Of a stretch of 64,000 bases of DNA, positions 43,745-53,781 are shown piece by piece. Under the pieces are notes generated by a model. It searched no databases. It was given only the letters and a program-made list of their open reading frames with translations, and was not told the DNA's origin. A program made the position numbers and the translations under genes. Source of the DNA: Isoetes taiwanensis (taxonomy: Eukaryota; Streptophyta; Lycopodiopsida; Isoetales; Isoetaceae). Location: the NCBI GenBank assembly GCA_021234155.1, contig JAJEKV010000047.1, positions 8,224,033 to 8,288,032 of the forward strand, in the 5' to 3' direction. Position 1 is the first letter of the stretch. Each line of letters begins with the position of its first letter.

Positions 43745-44590
43745 CTAACCCAGGCTCAAACTCAAGGGGGTCAACTGATGATCAGGGTCTCCGGCTAATA
43801 ACAGACGGAATTATGACATCAGCATTGGCTGGCACAGAACAATGGGTATGGTAGTCCACTCCATCCACCCCTCATGTGCAACTTTGCAGATAGGCTGAAA
43901 TATGCTATGGCGTGAATGTAGCATTTCGGATAAGTAATCTCATAGATTCACCCTACGAGACTACTCAAGATTGCATCTCCCAGTCCGATGAGGCAAGATA
44001 GGGACGAATCCCCTCCTGTAGCACAATGTTTTCATGGTAGCCCAACAGATGTGTGGTGAGTTGGTATAGGCCTAGTAATGCCAAAATAAATGTGCACTTG
44101 GTCAGGGGTTCAAACCTGGCCAGTGTATGTTTGTCTTTGGGAGTTGGTTACTGGGGTTATACGATGATGATCCCCGACGTGGTAGAACTTGTGCCTATAC
44201 GTGTCCTCCACTTTGTCTGCCATAAGGCGGCAGGATAAGCCAACTAGTCCATAGTGGATTAGTGTGGTATACCAGTAACCAATTGGCTTTTGGATTACTG
44301 TGGATGGCTAGAGGATCGTGGCACCACTGACGCCCATGCATCCGTACTTGACTTAGCCCCCTAAATCTATAGGTTGGCTCACTACACCTAGCAAGCCCAG
44401 GGCGTCCCACCGGACAGTACCTACGACCCATGGGGTGTCAGACCCATACTCGGTCCACACGCAGTGACAGACTATATGTCTAGCACACTATAGAGGACCC
44501 AATAGCCACGCTTAGCAAGGCTCCACCTCCACTTCACCATTGTACCCGTTATATGGTGCCCATTCTTAGCATAGAATAATGATGTCCTCA
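43745..44590. mobile_element. Dispersed element, copy A, split by an insertion
   Basis: Shared with the reverse complement of 63,385-63,952. Landmarks include CAGACGGAATTATGACATCA, GGTAGTCCACTCCATCC, TTGCAGATAGGCTGAA, GTCCGATGAGGCA and GTGTCAGACCCATAC. The order is the same, and copy A has about 290 extra bases between CTCCTGTAGCACAATG and CCACTGACGCCCATGCATCC. No protein-coding frame is visible; it may be an LTR or a non-autonomous element. Confidence 0.8.
44030..44320 (+). mobile_element. Insertion with tRNA-like boxes, probable SINE
   Basis: This block is absent from the sister copy at 63.4-63.95 kb. It starts near GTGTGGTGAGTTGGTATAGG, an A-box-like sequence (compare AGCTCAGTTGGTAGAG), and has a B-box-like GGTTCAAACC at 44,107-44,116, about 50 bases on. 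Absence in the other copy supports a discrete insertion event. Confidence 0.55.
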
Positions 44591-44884
44591 ACATTGGAGT
44601 TAGGTGGTTAAAGTAAAAAGAAAATTAATTCATGAAGATCAAACATATTTAGGTCGGTAATATAAAGATACATGGAGAGATCATGCATGGTCATAGTCTA
44701 GGACCGTAGTCCTTCAAGTGAAGACTGAAAGATATAGTAAAAAGACATCCTTGGTCTTTCGTGGACCGTAGCTTATAGAACGTAGCACTTCCCAAGAAAA
44801 AAATACATATCAAAACAGAAACATGGGCTCTCATTAAGCCCTACAAAAGCTGCAGGCACCAAGCTAAACTACCACCCCAAAACT
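44591..44884. other. No gene seen
   Basis: AT-rich, with two related CTAGGACCGTAG and GTGGACCGTAG words; nothing coding. Confidence 0.5.
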
Positions 44885-45640
44885 GGGTCCACATGTTGTT
44901 TTTCAGTGTCGTTTTTGCTAAAAAACAACACAAAAAAACTACATGTTGTTTTTTGTCCGGATTTGCTAGAAACAACGTGTAGTTTTTAGTCAAACTTTTA
45001 TACGTGTAGTTTTTTTTATAAAAAGTCTACATGTAGAATTTTGTAAAAAAATATCTACATGTAGGAATTGTGTGTGTTTCTACATGTCATTTTTTGAAAG
45101 TAACTGTAGTTCTCAAGTATTGCTTTCCTAAGAAATAGACATGTCGTTCTTAATAAAACTAAAAAATCACCATGTTGTTATTAACTGTTATTTGCCAAAA
45201 AAAAAAAAATAACATTAAAAAACCATGTATAGAATTTTGTCCGACTTTGCTAGAAACTACATGTACTTTTCCTCAAAAATAGACATGTGGGTTTAAATAA
45301 AACTTAAAGGTCCATACGTTGCATTTTCTTGTTGTTTTGCAGAAAAACAACACTAAAAAACCACGTAGTGAATTTTCTCCAACTTTGCTAGAAACTACGT
45401 GTGGTTTATCGATTTTTTTGTTTTTACTGTGTTGTTTTCTCAAAAAATGATATGTGGTTTTAAGAAGTAAATGTGTTTTTTCAAAAATAGCTGTTGTATT
45501 CTTGTGTTGTTTTACACAAATTCACATGTCATTTTACAATATCAGTATTTTAAGTGTTGTTTTTCAATAAAAGACATATTAAAAGTAGTGGTTTACAAAA
45601 AAAAAAAAAAAAAAAAAAAAAACAATACATTGAAAGATTG
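44885..45640. repeat. T-rich degenerate array (ACATGTTGTTTTTT)
   Basis: Irregular units of about 50-80 bp combine ACATGT(T/A)GTTTTT, TTTGCTAGAAACTACATGT and AAAAAACAACAC words, ending in an A-run of 26 bases (45,597-45,622). Its words are complementary in style to the AAAAACTACACC array at 57.7 kb. Confidence 0.65.
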
Positions 45641-46740
45641 AAAATAAGTGTTGCATTTTTCCATTATTACAGCCCTCATATACTTGTTGCTTTTTAGTTA
45701 ACTGCTTTGCATTTGCATTTGGTTAAAGCATTTTTTGAGAGAATTTTTTATGATTGAAGTACTTGATTAAACTTCAAGAACACAATTGATTGCAAACAAA
45801 CAATGTCATTCTCCAAACTGGCCAATCTATCATTTATAACTGGCCAATCTATCATTTATATGCTGATTCAATCATTTCCTACAACCACTACGACCAATAG
45901 TCTGCTGATTCAGTCATTTCCCACTGATGCTGAACAAGGCATTGAGGTGGTTTGATTACAAAGGCTCATAAAGAGAAAGAAAAAGAGAGAGACAGTACAT
46001 TGGCTGTGGCTATGGTGTAATGAAAAACATAGACTGCCCTTGCTCCATAGACATCCGCCTGGCGATCTTTGAAACGTTTTTATCTGTTTGAGAGCGTAAT
46101 TCACTACTGAGTAAATAGAGGCATTCTTGGCATCTTTTGGTCTTCTTTCCAGCACCACAGAAATAATGAGCTATTGGAGGTTGAGGCACTGTACATATAA
46201 ACAGAAACAAAATCGATTATTGAGGTCACAAAAGCTTCTACTCTGTAAAGAAAAAAAAAAATAGAACCATACCCTCGATTCTCTAGTCAAGTTTGTCAAT
46301 ATCTTGTACTCACCGGCATCTCTATCACAAAGACAAAAGAAAACAACTCCAAGTGCTTTGAAACCCTACCCTTGCCAATTTGGCTAGAAGGCAAGAATGA
46401 AGATCATTATCCTAGCCGTTCTTCATTCTTCACCAAAATAGTGCAGGGTCTTCATTCTTCAACAGAAATATAGGGCTCACTCTGCCAAGGACGGTTTTTC
46501 AACAAGAAACCCGCCCACCTTTTGCCAAAGAGATGAAGAAAAGCTCAATGGTTGCAAATGGAAGGCGAAAAAAAAAAGTAGATGAGCGATGAAGATGATG
46601 AGCCGACAACCTGAAGCCCGAGGATTTTCTGAGACATCATGCATCTAATTTTTTGTATTGGGGCGGAAATCTAGGCTAGAAAGCGATTATCGAGGCAAGG
46701 ATTCAACATTCGGGGTTGCCCGGCAAACAAACGAGAGCCT
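45641..46740. other. Non-coding
   Basis: Includes a short tandem duplication AACTGGCCAATCTATCATTT (45,817-45,860) and a poly-A at 46,249-46,262. No supported gene. Confidence 0.45.
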
Positions 46741-46744
46741 CTGG

Positions 46745-46905
46745 CCGGATCTGCCCCTTCCCCTACTTCTAACTGAAGGCATGATCTGCCCCTGCTTCTA
46801 ATCTGCTGCTCACTGAAGGCGGGATCTGCCCCTGCAGGTGGGAATCTGCCCCTGCTTCTAATCTGTTGCTCACCGAAGGCGGGATCTGCCCCTGAAGGCG
46901 GGAAT
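46745..46905. repeat. GATCTGCCCCTGCTTCTAAT minisatellite
   Basis: About three units of 55-65 bp combining TCTGCCCCTGCTTCTAATCT, GCTCAC(T/C)GAAGGCGGGA and shorter TCTGCCCCTG pieces. It is GC-rich against the local background. Confidence 0.85.
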
Positions 46906-47336
46906 CAAAAGGCCAAGGCGGGAAACCAGAGAGGAAGATGTGAATAGAGCAAAGCGGGTTGGCCCGACCAATGGGATGATAGGGCCTGGATCAAAATCTA
47001 GGCCGTCCATCGTTCAAAATCCGAGCCACTCATTTCTTCAAGAAAAAACCAAAAGACCAGTAAGATTATTGTACCTAGACTAGACTAGTTTAGATCGTCA
47101 TCTGACCATTCATCTAAACCGTCCAAAATTGTTAAGGTTATCTAGCACATTAAAATATTATTGGATCCATTGATTGTACGTTGTCAAAGTATGTTTGTTG
47201 ATTATTGCATCCCTTGTGTTATTCGTTATTCGCTCTTAAAATATATTTAATAATTTGATGTTTTAGGGTCCAGTTTGATGTTGGTTAGTGCTTGTTTGTT
47301 GATTATTGCATGCTTTTTTTCTGCGATGCGTGGTTA
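46906..47336. other. No gene seen
   Basis: Contains a doubled TTGTTGATTATTGCAT word (47,206 and 47,296), otherwise unremarkable. Confidence 0.45.
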
Positions 47337-47460
47337 ATGATTTTTGGGTTGCCCCTAGAGGGGCAAGCCCTCGTTCATCTGGGTTTATGGCATATTCTAG
47401 GTACATGCCAGTATATGCCAAGAATGTGCCTATGACTGCTACAAACTTGCAATAGGGTGT
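47337..47460 (-). repeat. Inverted relative of the 14.4-kb dispersed repeat
   Basis: GGGTTGCCCCTAGAGGGGC then AAGCCCTCGTTCATCTGGG mirrors CCCACATAAACGAGGG...TAGGGGCAACCC at 14,504-14,552. The neighbouring CATATTCTAGGTACATGCC parallels the palindrome there. The GCCCCTAGAGGGGC hairpin is perfect in this copy. Confidence 0.7.
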
Positions 47461-48944
47461 AAATTGGTGGTGGCTGCTGTTGTTGGGAAGCAACTTTGGA
47501 AACCGGCTAACTGGTTGACACATCCATTTTGGTGCCCCTCTCTTCAATTTTTGGTTCCCTAAAATGAGAGGTGAGTCTTGCAAACAGAAAAGCTTCAAAA
47601 ATGGGCAGAGAATACATTACTAAAGCCATGTTCAGTAACAACAACTTCAAATTTGTGGGCATTTCAGGCTAGTCTGCCTGCCGAAAGAGCAGTCGAGATG
47701 CCATGAAGCCGTTGCGCATCTTCAATCTGATGCATGTTCAACAGAGCTTCTCCAATTTTGGCGGCCGTAGAAGCTAAGATCTGTGTAGCCAAATTGGGCT
47801 ATTAAGTTACTGCAGAAAAACGCATCGATTGCATGGGTTACATAACAGATCCAGACATGTGTGTGAGCAAAGCAGGGGAACCTTCCAATGCCTCTAACAA
47901 CAGGCAGGTAAAATTATAGTTGTATTGACAATGGCAACCATAAATCAAGACTGACTTGTTTGCGCAGATAATTTATGGTCCTTTGAGGCGCGTACTAACG
48001 AGCTGCAAAGTAATGAAGCAATGCCTATGTCAAAACTTAACCTCTTTTCACCTTCGAAGGTGACCAATTTAACCTCTTTCGACCTTCAAAAGTAATCAAT
48101 CTTGTTGTAGGTGTTTTCATAGTAATATTCGTTAAGTATCTTTGCACAGATCAATGTCTTCTAAGGATAACAACAAGCGGCCAGATGGGTACCATGAGCT
48201 TGCATCATTGTTCCATGTATTTTACCATACAACTTGCACATCTTTAATCAAAAGTTTGATGCCATATAGAGGAATGATTCTGCTATCCATTTTCCACCTA
48301 GGGTATCAGCTTGGGTGACATCAGCTATGTTTCATTCAAGGGCTGCCCTTGAACAGAGGCAAAGCTGCCTACAACAAAATCATTGCCCCTGAGCAACAAT
48401 CCCGCCAAACTCGCAGCCACTTGTAAAAAGAAAAAATGTACCTCTGGAACAACTTCTTCTGTTTTATTATGGCACAGAGTGACGAAGTCCAGAGCAAGCC
48501 AAGTCGGCCATCTGTAGGCATAAGAAGCAGAGGTCGAGGTATAAGCAGCAGAGGCCAAGTATATCTATGATTGTTCGTGTGCTTTTCTCTATGATCGTTG
48601 CTTTTTCTTTATAAACAATTTGCCACAGTAGGTTGTATTCTCTCTTTCCATGTATAAGAACCAATGCATTTCTAAGAAGAACAACTGCTTCATATTCCAA
48701 TCGAGCAAAAATGTGATTCATCTTATATTATAAGGTTTTGCTAAATGTTTTGTATATGATGCACAACCCAAAACTCTGAGAATCTCTCTGCAGAATAACA
48801 AATATCAAGCTCACCTTTCGAAGCTAATCTCTGCAAAAGAATGACGGATTTGCCGGATTTGCAGCTTCAATAAGCCACTGTTTTATGCCAGAACCTCCAT
48901 ATTTGCCCTTTTTATTCAGTTAGGCACCTGTTTCGGCACCTGTT
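47461..48944. other. Non-coding
   Basis: Frames of up to 111 codons without motifs. Doubled TTAACCTCTTT(T/C)(C/G)ACCTTCG words lie at 48,040-48,090. No gene supported. Confidence 0.4.
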
Positions 48945-49410
48945 TCTGTCAGTTCCTATTGCTTCGTGTCTTCAACCGCAACTTCTTGACCATGTCCCAA
49001 GTGCAAATGACCAAAACTCAACCTCCATAACATAAACCCTACAATAACCTAGCAACACATAGGGTTCACATTTTGGAGGTCGAAACGTGGTTGTTTATAT
49101 AGATACTAGGCGGACCATTTCTAAACATGTATGCAGAGCCATGACAACTAAAATAACAGAGTTTGGATCTGTCGGCCATCCCGAACGATCCCAAACAATC
49201 TTGCTACTGCAAAAGGCGCTCTTGACTTCTAAGTACCATACTGGGAGGAGGATAAATCCAAACCCCATTCTGTCAGTTTCTATTGCTTTGCATTTTCAAT
49301 TGCAGCTTCTAGACCATTTCCCAAGTGCAACCGACCAAAACTCGACCTCCATAACGTAAACCCTTCAACAACCTAGCAACACACAGGGTTTACGTTTTGG
49401 AGGCCATATC
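48945..49410. repeat. Direct duplication about 320 bp apart, each copy with a foldback
   Basis: CTGTCAGTTCCTATTGCTTC at 48,945 and CTGTCAGTTTCTATTGCTTT at 49,270 begin blocks of about 140 bp with the same order of words. Each ends in an inverted pair CCTCCATAACGTAAACCCT / AGGGTTTACGTTTTGGAGG (copy 2), a near-perfect 19-bp stem. Confidence 0.75.
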
Positions 49411-49503
49411 CTAGTCAGATTCGACTATAATCTTGCACAATGTCATCGCGTAGAGGGAGGGTATTGACGCCAGAAGATGGACCCTTAAAACCTTACGAAG
49501 CGG

Positions 49504-49644
49504 TTAAGCCCCAATGATCCTCTCCCAATGCCCACGGCCAAGGCGAGCAACTGTCCCACTTGAGCGTGAATTGGCTCTTGCAATGGACTCGAGAACATCG
49601 GCTTTACCCTTGGGACCAAGTTTAGTGAAGCGAAGACCACCCAT
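49504..49644 (-). CDS. Small 46-residue ORF beside the satellite, function unknown
   Basis: Reads MGGLRFTKLGPKGKADVLES, then IARANSRSSGTVARLGRGHW and ERIIGA, then a stop. The composition is protein-like and basic (K/R/G-rich), and GC content is higher than the surroundings. There is no splice partner, promoter or recognised family. It may be the end of a decayed gene or transposon ORF. It lies about 100 bp outside the satellite border. Confidence 0.3.
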   Translation of the reverse strand: MGGLRFTKLGPKGKADVLESIARANSRSSGTVARLGRGHWERIIGA

Positions 49645-49744
49645 TCTCCAAGAAGCCAAAGTAGCTCATGTCTAACACGTTAAGTAATCAATTGGCCTAG
49701 GAGATAGTTGCAGAATAATGCCATGTCGCGCGTTCGTGTCTCTT

Positions 49745-52700
49745 TCGTTGGAGCCTGGTGGCGTGTCTTGAAGCCTAGTGGCATTTTGGAGCGTGTGGGA
49801 GCCTGGTGGCATTTTGGAGCCTAGATGGCATGTTTGAACCACCTTGGCATGTTGGACCCTAGGTGGCACGTTGGAGCTTGCATGACATTTCGGAGCCTAG
49901 GTGGCATGTTTGAGCCACCTTGGCATGTTGGAGCCTAGGTGGCATGTTGGAGCCCACATGGCATGTTTGAGCCACCTTGGCATATTTGAGCCTAGGTGGC
50001 ATGTTGGAGCCCACGACATGTTTGAGCCACCTTGGCATGTTAGAGCCTAGGTGGCATGTTTGAGCCATGTTGGCATGTTGGAGCCTAGGTGGCATGTTGG
50101 GAGCCAGCGTGGCATGTTTTGAGCCACCTTGGCATGTTTGAGCTACCTTGACATGTTGGAGCCTAGGTGGCATGTTGGAGCCCATTAGCATGTTTGAGCC
50201 ACCTTGGCATGTTTGAGCCTTGGTGGCATGTAGGAGCTCGCGTGGCATGCTTGAGCCACCTTGGCATGTATGAGCCTAAGTGGCATGTTGGAGCCTGGGT
50301 GGCATGTTTAAGCCACATTGGCATGTTGGAGCCTAAGTGGCATGTTGGGAGCCAGCGTGGCATGTTTTGAGCCACCTTGACATGTTTGAGCTACCTTGAC
50401 ATGTTGGAGCCTAGGTGGCATGTTGGAGCCGCAACATGTTTGAGCCACCTTGGCATGTTGGAGCCCGCGTGGCATGTTTTAGACACCTTGGCATGTTTGA
50501 GCCTAGGTGGCATGTTTGAGCCTAGGTGGCATGTTGGAGCCTAGGTGGCATGTTGAAAGCCCATGGCATGTTTGAGCCACCTTGGCATGTTGGAGCCTAT
50601 GTGGCATGTTGGAGCCTAGGTGGCATGTTGGAGCCACCTTGGCACGTTTGAGCTTTGGTGGCATATTGGTGCCTAGGCGACATGCTTGAGCCACCTTGGC
50701 AGGTTTGGAGCCTAGGTGGCACATTGGATCCCGGGCATGTTTGAGCCACCTTGGCATGTTGGAGCCCTCATTAGCATGTTTGAGGCATGTTGGCATGTTG
50801 GAGCCTAGGTGGCATGTTGGAGCCCACGTGGCATGTTTGAGCCACCTTGGCATGTTTGAGCCTAGATGTTATGTTGGAGCCCACGGTATGTTTGAGCCAC
50901 CTAGGTGGCATGTTGGAGCGCGTGGAATGTTTGAGCCACCTTGACATGTTTGAGCCTAGGTGACATGTTGGAGGCTAGGTGGCATGTTTGAGCCACCTTG
51001 GCATGCTAGAGCCTAGGTGGCATGTTGGGCCCACATGGCATGGCATGTTTGAGCCACCTTGGCATGTTGGATCCTAGGTGGCATGTTTGAGAAACCTTGG
51101 CATGTTGGAGCCCATGTGGCATGTCGCAGCCCGCATGGCATGTTTGGGCCACCTTGGCATGTTTGAGCCACCTTGGCATGTTTGAGCCACCTTGGCATGC
51201 TAGAGCCTAGGTGACATGTTGGAGCCCACGTGGCATGTTTGAGCCACCTTGGCATATTTGAGCCTAGGTGGCATGTTGGAGCCCACGACATGTTTGAGCC
51301 ACCTTGGCATGTTGGAGCCTAGGTGGCATGTTTAAGCCATGTTGGCATGTTGGAGCCTAGGTGGCATGTTGAGAGCCAACATGGCATGTTTTGAGCCACC
51401 TTGGCATGTTTGAGCCACCTTGACATGTTGGAGCCTAGGTGGCATGTTGGAGCCCACGTAGCATGTTTGAGCCACCTTGGCATGTTTGAGCCTTGGTGGC
51501 ATGTAGGAGCTTGCATGGCATGCTTGAGCCACCTCGGCATGTATGAGCCTAAGTGGCATGTTGGAGCCTAGGTGGCATGTTTAAGCCACGTTGGCATGTT
51601 GGAGCCTAAGTGGCATGTTGGGAGCCAACGTGGCATGTTTTGAGCCACCTTGACATGTTTGAGCTACCTTGACATGTTGGAGCCTAGGTGGCATGTTGGA
51701 GTCCGCTAACATGTTTGAGCCACCTTGGCATGTTGGAGCCCGCGTGGCATGTTTTAGACACCTTGGCATGTTTGAGCCTAGGTGGCATGTTGGAGCCTAG
51801 GTGGCATGTTGGAGTCTAGGTGGCATGTTGAAAGCCCACGTGGCATGTTTGAGCCACCTTGGTATGTTGGAGCCTATGTGGCATGTTGGAGCCTAGGTGG
51901 CATGTTTGAGCCACCTTGGCACGTTTGAGCTTTGGTGGCATATTGGTGCCTAGGCGACATGCTTGAGCCACCTTGGCAGGTTTGGAGCCTAGGTGGCACG
52001 TTGGATCCCGGGCATGTTTGAGCCACCTTGGCATGTTGGAGCCTACGTGGCATGTTTGAGGCACGTTGGCATGTTGGAGCCTAGGTGGCATGTTGGAGCC
52101 CACGTGGCATGTTTGAGCCACCTTGGCATGTTTGAGCCTAGATCTTATGTTGGAGCCCACGGTATGTTTGAGCCACCTTGGCATGTTGGAGCCTAGGTGG
52201 CATGTTGGAGCTGCGTGGAATGTTTGAGCCACCTTGACATGTTTGAGACTAGGTGACATGTTGGAGGCTAGGTGGCATCTTTGGAGCCTAGGTGGCATGT
52301 TGGAGCCCACATAGCATGGCATGTTTGAGCCACCTTGGCATGTTGGATCCTAGGTGGCATGTTTGAGAAACCTTGTCATGTTGGAGCCCATGTGGCATGT
52401 TGGAGTCCGCGTGGCATGTTTGGGCCACCTTGGCATGTTTGAGCCACCTTGGCATGTTTGAGCCACCTTGGCATGCTGGGGCCTAGGTGACATGTTGGAG
52501 CCCACGTGGCATGTTTGAGCCACCTTGGCATGTTTGAGCCTAGGTGGCATGTTGGAGCCTAGGTGGGATGTTGGAGCCCACATGGCTTGTTTGAGCCACC
52601 TTGGAATGTTGGAGCCTAGAGGAGCCCGCGTGGCATTTTTGAGCCACCTTAGCATGTTGGAGCTCTCGTGGCATACACCTTGGCATGTTGGAGCCTAGGT

Positions 52701-53160
52701 GGCATGTTTGAGCCACCTTGGCATAGGTGGCGTGTTGGAGCCCGCATGGCATGTTTGAGCCACCTTGGCATGTTTGAGCCTTGGTGGCATGTTGGTGCCT
52801 AGGCGGCATGCTTGAGCCAGCTTGGCAGGTTGGAGCCTAGGTGGCAAGTTGGAGCCCACATGGCATCTTTGAGCCACCTTGACATGTTGGAGTCTAGGTG
52901 GCATGAAGCCCATGTGGCATGTTTCCACCTTGGCATGTTTGAGCCTAGGTGTCATGTTGGAGCCTAGGTGGCATGTTGGAGCCTACGTGGCATGTTGGAG
53001 CCTATAGGTGGCATATAGGAGCCCGCATGGCATATTTGAGCCACCTTGGCATGTTTGAGCCTAGGTGGCATGTTGGTGCCTAGGTGGCATGCTTGATCCA
53101 CCTTGGCATGTTGGCACCTAATTGGCATGTTGGAGCCCACGTGGCATGTTTGAGCCATGT
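49745..53160 (-). repeat. 19-bp monomer satellite with 1.27-kb higher-order duplication
   Basis: About 180 monomers alternate between GCATGTTGGAGCCTAGGTG, GCATGTTTGAGCCACCTTG and GCATGTTGGAGCCCACGTG. Matching unusual segments lie at offsets of 1,272-1,277 bp: CATATTTGAG at 49,981 and 51,253, TGTTGAAAGC at 50,551 and 51,827, a variant of ACGTTGGATCCCG at 50,721 and 51,998, and TGGCATGTTT at 51,041 and 52,317. A 1.27-kb block was therefore duplicated in tandem. The minus strand is rich in open frames with a 19-residue period (HLGSNMPRWLKHATWAPTC); three monomers make 57 bp. This orientation is opposite to that of the array at 337-1,826. Confidence 0.95.
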
Positions 53161-53611
53161 TGGATCTAACCGTTGAAGTTATTTTTCACGAATGTAAAAC
53201 AATACGATACATTCCCAAAGTTGAGCACACAAACAGTATTCCAGGTGGTGATGCTTTGCTTAAGAAATAGCCTCAAAAAAACCATACTTCCTTAAGAAAT
53301 AGCTACGTAAAAACTACACCACTTCAGAAAACCATCCTATATTATAAAACCGTGGCGTCGGTCTGTGCGCCCGATCGACGGCCGAGATCGTCCTAATGTC
53401 CCTGCGCCCCTATCGACGGTCCAGATTATTTTGGTGTCACTATCGACGGCTCAGATTGTGCCACGTGGCATCATCAAACCGTTAAAAATCAAAGAGGCAC
53501 ATAAAACATACCCTTTCGTTCAAAAAATTTCAAAATATGCGTATTTTCAGATTTTCTTCGAAATACCTTTCTCGAAGGCAGACGGATCAAGTGGCTATGG
53601 ATAGACGGGAC
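53161..53611. repeat. Short repeats flanking the satellite
   Basis: At 53,270-53,340 CCATACTTCCTTAAGAAATA and AAAAACTACACCACTTC units occur, the same words as in the array at 57.7-58.3 kb. At 53,373-53,455 ATCGACGG recurs three times before CCGAGATCGT, TCCAGATTAT and CTCAGATTGT. No gene. Confidence 0.7.
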
Positions 53612-53781
53612 TGGTATTTATCAACCACCGTCATGTTTGAACCAAAAAAAATACACGAGGTTTTTGTGGACTTAACCAATTTTTTAGTGAGTGTCATGTT
53701 AAAACCACATTGAGAGAAAAAATACACGGAGTTTTTTTGAGTTCATGCTGGTTCAAACATGACGGTGGTTGATAAATACCA
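53612..53781. mobile_element. MITE, 170 bp, perfect 33-bp terminal inverted repeats
   Basis: Arm 53,612-53,644 (TGGTATTTATCAACCACCGT...) is identical to the reverse complement of 53,749-53,781. Near-identical 14-base sequences, ATGGATAGACGGGA and ATGGATAGAAGGGA, lie just outside each end and may be a target duplication or part of it. The interior has AATACACGAGG and AATACACGGAG repeats and no coding capacity. Confidence 0.85.

Noticed and set aside
49859-52955. Many long minus-strand ORFs in the second satellite
   Set aside because: Period-19 translation of the 19-bp monomer; stop depletion follows from the monomer sequence.
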